The position numbers were made by a program, and so were the translations under genes. A stretch of DNA of 64,000 bases, taken from assembly GCA_914767715.1 (NCBI GenBank), contig OU612070.1, positions 23,176,025 to 23,240,024 of the forward strand, in the 5' to 3' direction. The stretch comes from Membranipora membranacea. Taxonomy: Eukaryota; Bryozoa; Gymnolaemata; Cheilostomatida; Membraniporidae. Shown here piece after piece: positions 49,101 through 61,100 of this stretch (position 1 is its first letter; the number at the start of each line of letters is the position of its first letter). Below the pieces are notes generated by a model. The model was not told the DNA's origin and made no database searches. It was given only the letters and a program-made list of their open reading frames with translations.

Positions 49101-52100
49101 AAGTGATTTGTACATTGATAAGACTGCAGTTAATTCTGACGGTCAACGAAAGGCTAAAGAAGCTAAAACTGATCATTCTATAGAAAAGCTGTTATCCTAC
49201 GGAAGCCAATGCAACATCAATGCTGACATGTCTGGGATGGATGACCAGGTAGAGGGGGAACCTGTGGCTGATTTATCTAAAGATCTAGAAAGTTCTGTAG
49301 GTGATCAGCAAATCAGTGTGACTGAGACCAACCCATCTGATGAACCACTCAAAGATGGAGAAGCAAAAACTGACAATTCTATAGAAATTCTGGAAAACTC
49401 GGGTGGCCCGCAAAATGTTGACACATTGGAAAAATGTAATGAAACTTTACCTGATCCAGTCCATAATTCAGTCAATAAGGAGGAGGTCTCGATTGGACTG
49501 CAGCATAACACGGACGTCATAGCCAACAAAACTTCTGTTCAGCAAGAAGCTGATTTGGATGAATTAACAGGAAAAGATCAAGAGATAAGGGGAGTTCAGC
49601 ATGACACTGAAGCTGATTCTGACGATGTGGAAGGTGAAGAAGCCTTTGTTGATACAACTGCCATTTCCGAAGGCAATTTAGAAGCCAGACACCAAAATGA
49701 CAATGAAGCTGTGTCAATTCCTAACCATGATTGCTTGGAGGAGAAAGTTGAGCCAGTCCATGATAAAGCTGATGCAATAACAGTACACCAAGAGTCAACT
49801 GGGGGAGACTATCATATCTATGACAATGAAGAATGCAAAGTTGAAGAACAGCAGGAACATGTAGATATGACAGTTGATGCTACTGAAAAGTCAGAAAACG
49901 GTTTCAAAGTTTCTGATGAACAGGAAAATAACAATGCTGTCAAGATTGGTGACAATTTGGATAGGAATGAAAGCACTTCACCTGATTTAGATAACTCAGT
50001 TGATGTTGATGAAACTTCTGGGGGACTGCAGGATAAAAAACACACTGAAGCCAGTAAAACTGATAATCAACGGGAGGATAGGGTAGGAATTCCAGTCAAC
50101 CCTACTATCATTTCTACAAAAAGTGCTGAAGGTTGCAGTGAAATGATAGATGCTCATGGCACTGTGTCCAACAATCAAGATCAAGAACCAATTGTAGAAG
50201 TCCAGCCTGATATAGCTGATACTCAAGTTTTCCACGATAGAAGGAGTGAGATTTGTACGGATGAATCGGACCCAGCATCTTCGTTTCCATTGCCTGAAAA
50301 TGCTGATGTCCCTGTAACTCTCACTAACAAGACTCTAATTCCAAACAGAGATACAGCTCAATCTGAAAGCATGGTACCAGTGCCAATAAGTGATGGTGCT
50401 GTCATCAGCAAAACCGCTAGAACTGAAGAACTTGCCAACGCCAAGTTGCTCCTGGATATTGCATCAGCATCACAGCATGCAGGAAACTATGGAAATGAGA
50501 TGGTCATCAGTGATAAAAACACCAGTAATGTGACAGCTAATAAACTCAGCCATCCAAGTGATGAGTCTTTCGAATCCACAAATGAATATGCCATTTCATT
50601 GGGTTATGATGATGATGACGATGATGGTGACATATGGCCATCATTATCCAGCAGCCCATCTCTAAGTGACCACTCTGATAATGATGAAGAGTTTACTGCT
50701 ACATTAAGTTTGCCAAACAGTCAAGTTTGTAATGCTGAGGAGCCAAGGAATATTCCATTGTCAAATGAGGGGATTTCTCCGACCGATGAGGACACCCTTA
50801 GGCAGCAAACATCAGATACAAGTATTGAGAAAATGCCAGTTGCTACTGCTGACATCCATGTATCCAATGACCTGGATCTTGCCTCCAGAAAGTCTGTTAC
50901 TGAAGTGTGTGCTTGTGACACCACAACTGGCTCCACTGATGATGAACACCGATCTACCCTATCAACTGAGCGGGCCAGTCCTGAGTCTGTCGACCAAGAG
51001 CCACCTACTGAACCAGAAGATTTAGTCAAAAATGTTCACCAGGGGTCTGGAAGATTGGGTAGAAGGGAATGGGGCAAGGAACTGACAAAAATCAGAATTA
51101 AGCTTAATGAGAAGAAAAAGCAGAGGACCCAGGACCGTATCCAAAAGGCACTGCAATCAAGGAAGAAGTCATTGAGTGCTAGGCAAGCCAAGCGAGCCAT
51201 GATTCAGGCAGCATCTCAAGAAAGCCCTGCAAAAACTAGAAGTGAAGAAACAAGCTTAGTTGTAAAGCAAACACAATCACATGTTACAATGGAGCACCTT
51301 TCTGAGCTAGGCCCCAAAGCTAAAGAAGTGTCAAATGTCGTAGAAAAACTTATTCATGCGACAATTCCTGCATCTGAAGCATCGACATCATCAGTGCTAA
51401 CTGCCTATGAGATCCACAAATTGAGCAAATCGTTTGACTCAGCAGAAGAGAAAGCCAGAAATGCACTTTTGCCAGCTCTCACCTTCGATAACATAGAAAT
51501 AGTAGACGATGATGACGATGATGACGAACCTTGGCCCTTTGAAGCTAGTCCTGTTGACTCAGAGTCCGACCAATCAAGAGATGCACCTCAGGCTGTAACA
51601 GAAGCAGCCACTAAAATCCCTCCAAAGCCAACCAGCCCTCCAGAGCCAACCAGAGTTCAACCTATGCCCCCCATTGTTACAGCCATAATAGGTAATTACA
51701 CCGGGTCTCCATTGGCACCAGCAGGTGCAAAGCTTATACACCGACCGTTAACTGCTCCTAAACCAACAAGAAATAAGAAGGGCAAAGGTCAACTTAACAG
51801 GAAGATGCTATCCAACAAACCTCTTCAAAAGATCCTCCCTAAAACGCCAGTGATGTTCTCAGATGGTGACAATGATATTATTATAGCTCATGCGAGCCCA
51901 ACTCCAGCAGCTGCTGATACCAAAAGGAAGAAGTCAAAATCTCCAACTGGGACAGCCAAAAAGTCCCATAGATCTTCAAAGAACACTGCAATGAAAAGTC
52001 CCAGTAGCCTGCATAGTCCAGTTCATCTAAAAAGTCCAAGTGGACTACCAAGTCCTGCTAGCATGAAAAGCCCACGAAGCTATCTGAGCACTTCAGCAGA

Positions 52101-55100
52101 CAACCCACTGGACCTGAGAAACCAAACTTCTACAAGCATGAAAAGTCCAAAAAGCTTTCTGGGCCCTTCAGCTGTCTTCCCACTGGACCTGGGAAACAAG
52201 ACCCCTGTCGGCATGAAAAGTCCAACAAATATTCTGAGCCCTTCAGCTGTCAACCCACTAGACCTAGGAAACAAAACACCTGCCAGCAAGGAAAGTCCAC
52301 AAAGCATTCTGAGTCCTTCAGCTTTCAACCCACCGGACATGAGAAACAAAACTCCTACAATGACATCAGCTTCACCTGCCTCGGCTAACTATAGCGTTCT
52401 GGTGCCGCTCAAGTTATCAGCATCACATTCAACGCCTGCAGCCAACTTATCATTTTTGGAGGAGAGGGGTGGCGAGTCTGTGCAAGCTAAGATGAAACGA
52501 TCAAGTGAGAGATGCCAAGAACATGTAGATAGGTGAGAGGTTATATTTGTCTTATTTATTTGCCTTATGATTGCCCAATTACCTCTGACAGTAATATTGC
52601 AAATAATGTGAAACAATTGTTGATAACAAACCTTTTGAATATTTAAGGACACTTTGAAAAGTATGGATGTACTTGTACTCATCTTTGCCAACATCCTCCT
52701 AGTTTTTGACAGCCCCATTTTCTATTGTTTGGCGTATTATCATCAATATCAAAAGGCCAGTCTCCGTTTGTTTATATGGCCTTTGTCCCTTGTTTTTGAC
52801 GAGTGTGCTGTTGAAAGTTGTTTCGAGTTTGTGAGTGCAGACAATGATGAAAATCTTGAGAGAGATTTACAAACAAATCTAAGTGTTTTATATCAAACAC
52901 TGTTTGCTTTGCATCCATTCCTGATGTCTCTGTGATTTCTCTGTTTTACAGCCAATGGAAGGACATGTTCAGCTCCGAGGTTGTCCCACTAGACTTTGAT
53001 GAGCCAGCATTTAAGAAGCAGAAAACCTTTGATCATTCCATGTCCAAAGTGTTGGAAGGTGAGTACGCAAATTAAAAAACTCTAGACATCATTTCACAAC
53101 TTTTATTTCCATTAATAGTCTCTACGAATGAACACCCTATAAAAGAAAATATGTGTTTATCACAATATTGTTAAATACTACCCTAAGACCAATGCATGTT
53201 ACAGTCAGGCAGTTACTTGTGCAGGGAATGAGAGTTACCTTCCCTTATGGGAGGCGCTCTTTACACCATCAATAATTCATGCCGAGTAGAACATTAAATT
53301 TTTGTATCATGCAAATCTAACCCAACTTCATCATATGTAACCGCTCACTATAATATGCATTGGTCTTAGGGGAGTGTTTGAGGTTTTTGATACGGTATGT
53401 AGGCTTTTCTCTTTCATTAATCACCTTATTTTTCTGTTATTAGCTTCTGCTCAGTTTGTCAAGGGAACCGTATCTACTGCAAGGAAAATACCATTAGCCT
53501 ATCAGAATACACCTTGTGGAGATAGCTATCCAATCAGAGAAGAGATAGCTGTTAAGCCAATGACGGTATGTTCTGCATAACGGAAGCTTTGTTTACAGTG
53601 CAGTTTGAAATTATATGACAGTTGATATTTCCTCTCATAGAGGGACCCATTTACAGCTTGAATTCATGAATTACGGCAACAATCCACTCGCTTTTAAAAT
53701 TATATCTTGTGCGATAGTTGAAGACTTCATTTTATATATCTGATTATTTCACAGGCTGATAATTTCATCTTATGTTCCTGTAAGTTAAAAGGTGTCTTCT
53801 CTCCAAACAAGGATAGACTGAAGATCATGTTCTGCCAAGCTGTGGATACTGTAGGCAACTCTGTAAGTTATATATTCATGAGATTTTGTTGGTTGTAGGC
53901 AAAGTAAGGTGTCTGATTTGAAAGATTAATGGGGAGATAATATCAAAATACACAATCTGGTGTCCATTCAGCTAAAATCAGTACTTTCTTGCTATATAAA
54001 AACTGATGAAAAGTTAATGATTTCTGTGTTTTATAGATCATCAATTGTATGAGTAAGGTGATAGAGAAGAATGAAGTGCGGGCGTCAGCTAACCTCCCCC
54101 ACCTAGTTCTGTGTAAATACCATATGAAGAAACTAGCCAACCACACGAGCTGTCCTGTGTGTGGATTGTTCTGCTCAGGGGTAAGTATATTATCAGATAT
54201 AGAAAAATTTGACTAGCATAAGCAGTACCTACAGTCCGCTATCTAACAACATATCCTCTTCAAAGAGCCAATCTTAATTACATCATACTGTAGGCTTGCA
54301 CTGAAACCTGAGTCATTTTGTCATCAAACACACATCAAAAGCTTTTGGTGATGAAATGCCAAACAATTCCCAATCAGCAGCCAATTTAGAAAAAAATACT
54401 TTGTTATTCCTCTCTGGTGGCTTGATTGGATCAACTTGTTTTAGCAGCACAATTTAGTTGTTTGGCGACTTGTTTACTAGGTTGCTTTTAACAGAGACTA
54501 TGGATAATATATATGATGCTTATAATACACTCACAGATCACTTCCTTTGTTAACCTTCGAGACCTTGGTGATTATTGTTTGTTCTACCATTGACAGGGAG
54601 AGTTTATGGATTGTCTGAGTGGTAAGGGCCACCTTCACCACAAATCATGTCAGGTCAAGGCTAAGGATGGCTCCTATCTCTGCCCTCACTGTGGTGAGAA
54701 ATCCATGCAGGTCAAAACATACCAGACGTATAAACACAAGGCTGAGAAGCAGCGATCTACCAACAAATCTACTGGCAAAAAGTGAGATTATGTTATTTTT
54801 AATCATATGGATGTTCATTGCATCACATTATCCACTCCCCTAAACTCCCCTAATAATCTCAATCTACATAATCTAATCTCAAGTACATAATCTTATGATA
54901 AATCCCATCACTAAAATGAGTTTTCTGATTCAAGTGGAGCTTATTGGTAATGTTGTAAAAAAGTGATATTTACTGACAGATCCCACAACCACAGCATGCC
55001 CATTAAGATTCGATAAGAGTGCAAACAATTGAAGTAATGAGTAACAATTGCAGAATGTTAATTTGGATTAGAATTTATCTTTTCTCATCAAAACATTATC

Positions 55101-58100
55101 CCACCAAAAACTAACACAATTAATTAATAATAATGTATAATGTATTATTGTTTTTTTGCTAATCTGAACATGTTATTATTGAATGTTGACACTTGATGTT
55201 ACAGGGATGGCAGCGGAGAAGGTATAGCGCGTATGTGCATTAGATTAGTGAGTAAACCATCTACCTCTCAAACGGAACTACTCAGCTCTAGCTTCGATAA
55301 TAAGCTATTCGAAGTATCCAAGTCTAAACTACTAGATGGAGCTGAGAAAACTAAGCTTATCAATGTCATGTCCAGTCTGGAACACTTGGTGCCTCTAATG
55401 TAAGTTGGTTTTTCTCACTTGATGTATGTTTAAGCATTAAACTGTTTCGGGATAGCTAGTAGTAGCATTTCATTATCAATCACTTTCCCAACAATGTGGT
55501 TGATAATGACATGCTACTACCAGCTATCCCAACACAGTTTAAGAGCTTAAACTAACTTGACCTATAATGAGATTTGAGAGCTGCTTGCCATTTGTTTATT
55601 TTTCACGTATCTGATCTTTAGGGAGTGAATACTCTATGTTAATGGCTTTATCTGCTTACAAATTTATGTTGTGGCTTTTTGTAAGATACCCTTAATAACT
55701 TGTTAGGATCGGCTTAGTTATTTTCAAAGCCACAGCCACTCCTTATTTATACAAAAACTTGATTAATTAATTACAATTTACTTATTGCCATGGCAACAAT
55801 AGCGATATGATTGTATTGATGCGTTAGTATCAATCTAAAACAAGGGCTGTATAAAATTGAGATATTAAAAGGGTTGAAAATTTGATTCCAATACAGGAGA
55901 GGAAGAACAAGTATTTTACAGCTTAGAAAAATTAGGTTTTGAAGATACCACAGGTTGCAGTTTTATAGAATTATTTACTAAGCCACTGTTGCAAATGCAG
56001 TTTGTTGAGTTCTTAGTTGGTAAAAGTGAAAAAAAAACTTTAAACTGTTATCCATAACGAGAAGAGGATGATTGATATGTTGTGAGCACTAATTCATGAT
56101 TGTAATGTTTTCTACATTTACAGGAAGGAGAAGTTAGAAGGAGCTGGCTCCAGTACTAGCTGGCCCTCAACTCTCTATAACCTCTCATCATATATACTCA
56201 AAAATGATCTTAGTCAGCTCGTCATAGCTATCTGTGATGTCATCAGGCGCAGTAAGAATGCTCAGTCTAAAGGGAAATTCCCTCTGGATTTCCAGTTTAC
56301 TGAACAAGGAGGGAAAACTCTGCTGCATCTTGCTATACAGAGCAGCTCATTGGCTACTGTACATTGTTTAGTCATGGTGAGTTAATTGTATATCAATTGG
56401 TGATGATAAGTTCACTGTACACTGTACAGTGCCTACATTGATTTGCCATGGTGACTTCACTGTGCATTATTTGGTAATGGGGAGTTAAATGTATATTGAT
56501 TGGTTATGGTAACCTTACTGTACTTTGTTGCGTATGCTGAGTTGGCATGTATGTAATTTATAGGTTGGAGTTGCTTATTTTGTCAATACATCGAGTCAAT
56601 TAAACTGCAATCACATCAGAACATCAATTATCTGTATTCCACCAATATGACACATATCAAACAGCAATTTGTTTGAACCATATGCTCTTTTTTGTGTTGA
56701 TATTCTAACAATTGACACCCTTTGCTGATTGCCTGTTATTGTCGGTACATTCACCCACTATATTTTATCACTTTAGGCCGGAGCAGCTCTAAACTCCACA
56801 GACAATAAGGGAGTTACCACTCTTATGATGGCGGCTAAAGGCAATCACTTAGATATACTCAAATACCTGATAGGGGCGGGCGCTTCGGTTAGTCACTCCT
56901 TTAATCCTCTATAACTCTGCTGGATAAGTACATTGAGAAATAATCAGTGTGACCAAATAGCAGATGTTTGGGGCAATTAATCTTTAAGATTTATTACCCT
57001 GGATAATAACACTGATGGCCAGAATGACCCAGGATGAGATAATATCTAGAGTCTAGACCATAATATTGGGTGATTAATCACTTCGGGATTAGTATATAGG
57101 TTCAGGTTTGAAATTAAAATTAGTAGCTGTAGATTAAGACATGTTTTTTTAAAATAAGACAAGATGGAGTTGAGTGTACAATATACTGTACGACTATGGA
57201 GGCTGGGCTGCTTACCCTTCATCCCAACTCATATTTATCATTTAACATGCCCCCCTATATGAGTCCAAATGATCACTCTGTATTATGATGATTGTTGTGT
57301 ATTTAATAGGTTGAATTGAGGGACGTCGATGGTATGTCCGCTCTGCACATGGCTTCTGTAGCAGGTAATCGGGCTATCTGTGAGTACCTGCTCAGTGATG
57401 TCCATGTTGACAGTAACTGCATGGTATGTACTCTTATAATAACTGGGTATAATCAATGTGATAATGTGATGATGAGCGATAAAGCAAGACTATATAAGCA
57501 GTTTAGAATTAGCAACTGACTGGATCTACAGGTTTATTTTTAGCCCACAATATTTTAAAGCAACTGAAATTTTAATGTGAACACTGACTGACTGTTGCAC
57601 ATTGATAGCGAGACTACACTATTATCATGTGTATCTCTGTTCGTTAGAGTCAATCTAGTACGAGTAGCAAACATTTACCCACCCCTAATTAGTCAAATTG
57701 AGCTCAAGTTGTCTCACCAAATTCCTCCTTATGGTTCTAACGCAAAGTGAGTTAATTCACGATCCAATGATCAGTGATATACATGCAATATAATATCATG
57801 TGAACAGTGTGTGGATGTTGTGATATATTTGTATGTTTTACAGGATGAGGGGGGATGGACGCCCCTAGTCTGGGCTATAGAGAATGGGCATAGTAATGTA
57901 GTGAAGTTACTTATCAGCGCAGGAGCGGATGTACATATGAGAGATGCTGAGGGGAATGTGTCTATACACTGGGGAGCGTACAGTGGTAATACCGAGATAA
58001 TCAAACTACTAATAGGGAGGGGAGCTGATATAGAATCCGTCAATGAGCTAGGTAAATATTGGAAAATATAAGCAGTACTACCTGTTTTGCGATCCATATG

Positions 58101-61100
58101 TATATATGGATATTTTGCAAACTGGTTGTCAATTTAAGGCCAACCATCAAATGTGGTGGAATTAATCATTTATTGTATAACATATATATGCCACTGTTAT
58201 CTGCAAACTTTTCAAATCAGATGGGAAGACAACTCACAATTAATGTTTTGTTTAGCAAACCATATTTAATTGCTTGATTGTCGTGGACGTTAACATTATT
58301 AATACTGGTAAATAACAGCCTTAGGGAGTATCTGGGAGAGCAACAAAAAATCCACAGTCCAACCATCTGACAGGTCAAGTTATGCATGATGATTGTTAGC
58401 ACCATTTGGACGTTTTAATGAATTACTTCATTAAAGACTGTTTGTGCTGATGATAATTGATGATATTTACAGGTGACAGACCTCTACACATAGCAGTGAG
58501 ACAGGCTAGAACTGATGCCGCTATATTATTATTATCATTCGGTGCTGACACCTCAGCTATTAATAATCTACACGAGACAGCTGCCGAGGTATGTAATTAG
58601 TATGATAAGTTACTCCATGTTGTATTTCTATCTGCAGTTTTAAGTACTGTAGGCTACCCTAGATCGGTAAATAGTAGCTAGAGTTTAGCTCATTTAGTTT
58701 CGATGTGACTTAGCATTAGCTTGCACCATATCAAGCCTGTGTGAAAATGAATATCTCCTCCTGCTAATATTTTACAACTCTAGGGGAGCCTGGGTGGCCA
58801 CTTCTGTGTTAAAAAGTGGATGCGTAGCAAAGCTACCTCTACGGTACCGCAAACATTGGTCTATACTTTTGTGATTTACAGCCTTCATAAATTTTTCATT
58901 GTACTTTCTTTCCACTATTTCTCTGCTGTTCAAAACAATGGTCTATATAACTCGATCAGTGAAAGTTTGCTGGAAAAAAATTTATTATAAGATCATAACT
59001 GACTTTTCGCGACAGGAAAGAGCTCAGAGTCTAGATTAGTCAGACTGAGCTGCTAATCTGATCATAATGTAATGTATATATTTGTAGTGCTGTCATGGAG
59101 CTTGTAGTGAGAACATGAAATCCTTCCTAACAGTGAATAATATGCTGAGATCGTGTAAGATAGCTGGAGTACAAACAAGGTCATCTAAGCTTCTACATCA
59201 GTATGTATATATAGATAGCGGTGCTATTGTAGTATTATTATAATAAATATAATTATGTGGATCAGCCATTTGGAAATGAGAATTGTGGTAGCAACTGGTA
59301 TGATATTTGTTATCACCATTGGACAGTTTGTTTACCTTTCATCTGATGGCAGGTCACTGATCTTACACATAAAATCTAGATGCTCACTCTATCAATTATT
59401 AAATAATGTTTGTCAACATTATTTTATCTCGCCAAGCCATAATAATGAAGGTATTATTAGGCGATTCTGTTATGTCGGAGTTGTGTGCACTTTTCCATGC
59501 TATTTGACTTCAAGACAAAGAAGCTACCAATGGTAATGTAGTTTGATCATGTGGAATACTGCTGTTGGATCAACTTTTCAGGAGGTACGTTGGATGCTCC
59601 ATCTCAAAAAGGCCAAAGAGCCAACCCAACCACGGTCACAATATAACCTACTACCTACCTACATATGTCTAAGGCCACTTATCGATGACCATAATCTAGC
59701 TGGGTCACTTTTAGCCTCATTCCAATACTTTGATGAACGAATGCCATTAAGGGCAACAAAGGCCAACCCCTTACATCTACCATAACCTTAATTTATTATA
59801 TAATTACAGAGATATAGCGCGAGGTAAAGAGAGGCTACCTATCCCGGTCACTAATGATGTAGATAATACTAACTACCCGACAGACTTTGTATATGTAACA
59901 GAGTCGGTGTGGACGTCTCCTGTACCAATCAACACTACTATCAGTAGCCTGCAGGTGTGTGAATTATCTTCTCTTCTCAATCTCTGGTGTCATGTATGGG
60001 CTCTGCCTTCCAAAATGGTCAGGGCAGCCAACTTTGGAAACAGAATCTAACCTTCATGGGAAGGCTAGTTCTTAATGTGAATGTGAAATCAATATATTGG
60101 AAAAATTTCACCTCACTTCTCAACTCTGAGAGAAATTCAGTTGGAACAGGGCCACAGGCTATTTATGAACCTTGAAAAGTATTCTAAATTAGCCTTAAAC
60201 TGTAGAATGATACCCGAAACAGATTCTTTCACAATTACTTTTATCATTAGTGCACTAGTGTAGAATCATGCTGGTGGGTGTGTTAATGACGGATGCATTC
60301 ATAATGTTATCATAATTATGCCATAATACTAACAAAATTGAGGCATGCAGGCAGGTCTACCAGTATGTATAGTCATATTACTACTTGGATAATTGATTCC
60401 TTTGATCATCTGATCGCCTGTTTATAATATTATGGCAGTATTATGTCTGTGTGAGGAGCAGGTCATTGCTAACCAAACACGTTCATAGCAAGTCATGAAT
60501 TTCGTGGTATGCAATACTGGGCCTAGAGGTTGAGGCATTATCTTATAAATTATATCATATATCGCATTTAGTGTTTTATATTATATTCTATTTTATATAA
60601 TATATATTTATGTAGAGTTGTAACTGTCAGGGAGACTGTACACGAGCTGCCTGTCCGTGTGTTAGATCTAGTATACAATGCTGGTACGGACACGCCGGTG
60701 TACTCTGTCCAGAGTTTGACTTCATTAACCCTCCTCAGCTGTTTGAGTGTAATAGAGCTTGTGGCTGCTGGAATACATGCAGTAATAGAGTCGTACAGCA
60801 GGGAATCACGTAAGTTATCTTACTAGTCCCCTTAGCTCCCCCTTATCCCCTTCCTCATCCAGTTACCCCCCTTCCCTTTTCATACACCCCTCCCTTCCCC
60901 TAACTTGACCTTGCACCCCTCTAGGTCATTTTTGTGACTTAACCTTCATTATGGTTTCTGTTACCAATGTTCTCCCTCAATCTAATTTGACATTCAGGTC
61001 TCCTCTCTTGATATTTCCTAGCTGTGCCTGTTTTGTTATATTTAATCAGAGAGGCATTTTATTATGTCTGAGCCTCTTGAATATAGATTAGTTTTATGCA

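Larger units (their letters stand above)
43322..52532 (+). other. EHMT: Giant EHMT exon, 9,211 nt, one uninterrupted reading frame
   Basis: Acceptor TTTCAAG at 43321 (phase 1) and donor GTGAGA at 52533 (phase 2); both fit the neighbouring exons. It encodes about 3,070 residues rich in Ser, Thr, Pro, Glu, Asp and Lys, with no folded domain that I recognise. Internal landmarks: twelve heptads (43681-43932), a basic Lys/Arg stretch, a SUMO-interaction-type motif (45214-45228), about 28 copies of a 19-residue repeat (45553-47145), two poly-Asp plus Trp-Pro blocks (50607, 51508), an Arg/Lys-rich possible coiled coil (near 51070-51210), and four 25-residue units, three with PLDL (52063-52362). Two M4 elements lie on either side in the introns. 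Confidence 0.88.

Noticed and set aside
43322-52532. Giant exon as a separate intronless gene
   Set aside because: Acceptor and donor at its ends match the phases of the neighbouring EHMT exons, and it runs directly into the next exon without its own stop before the donor.
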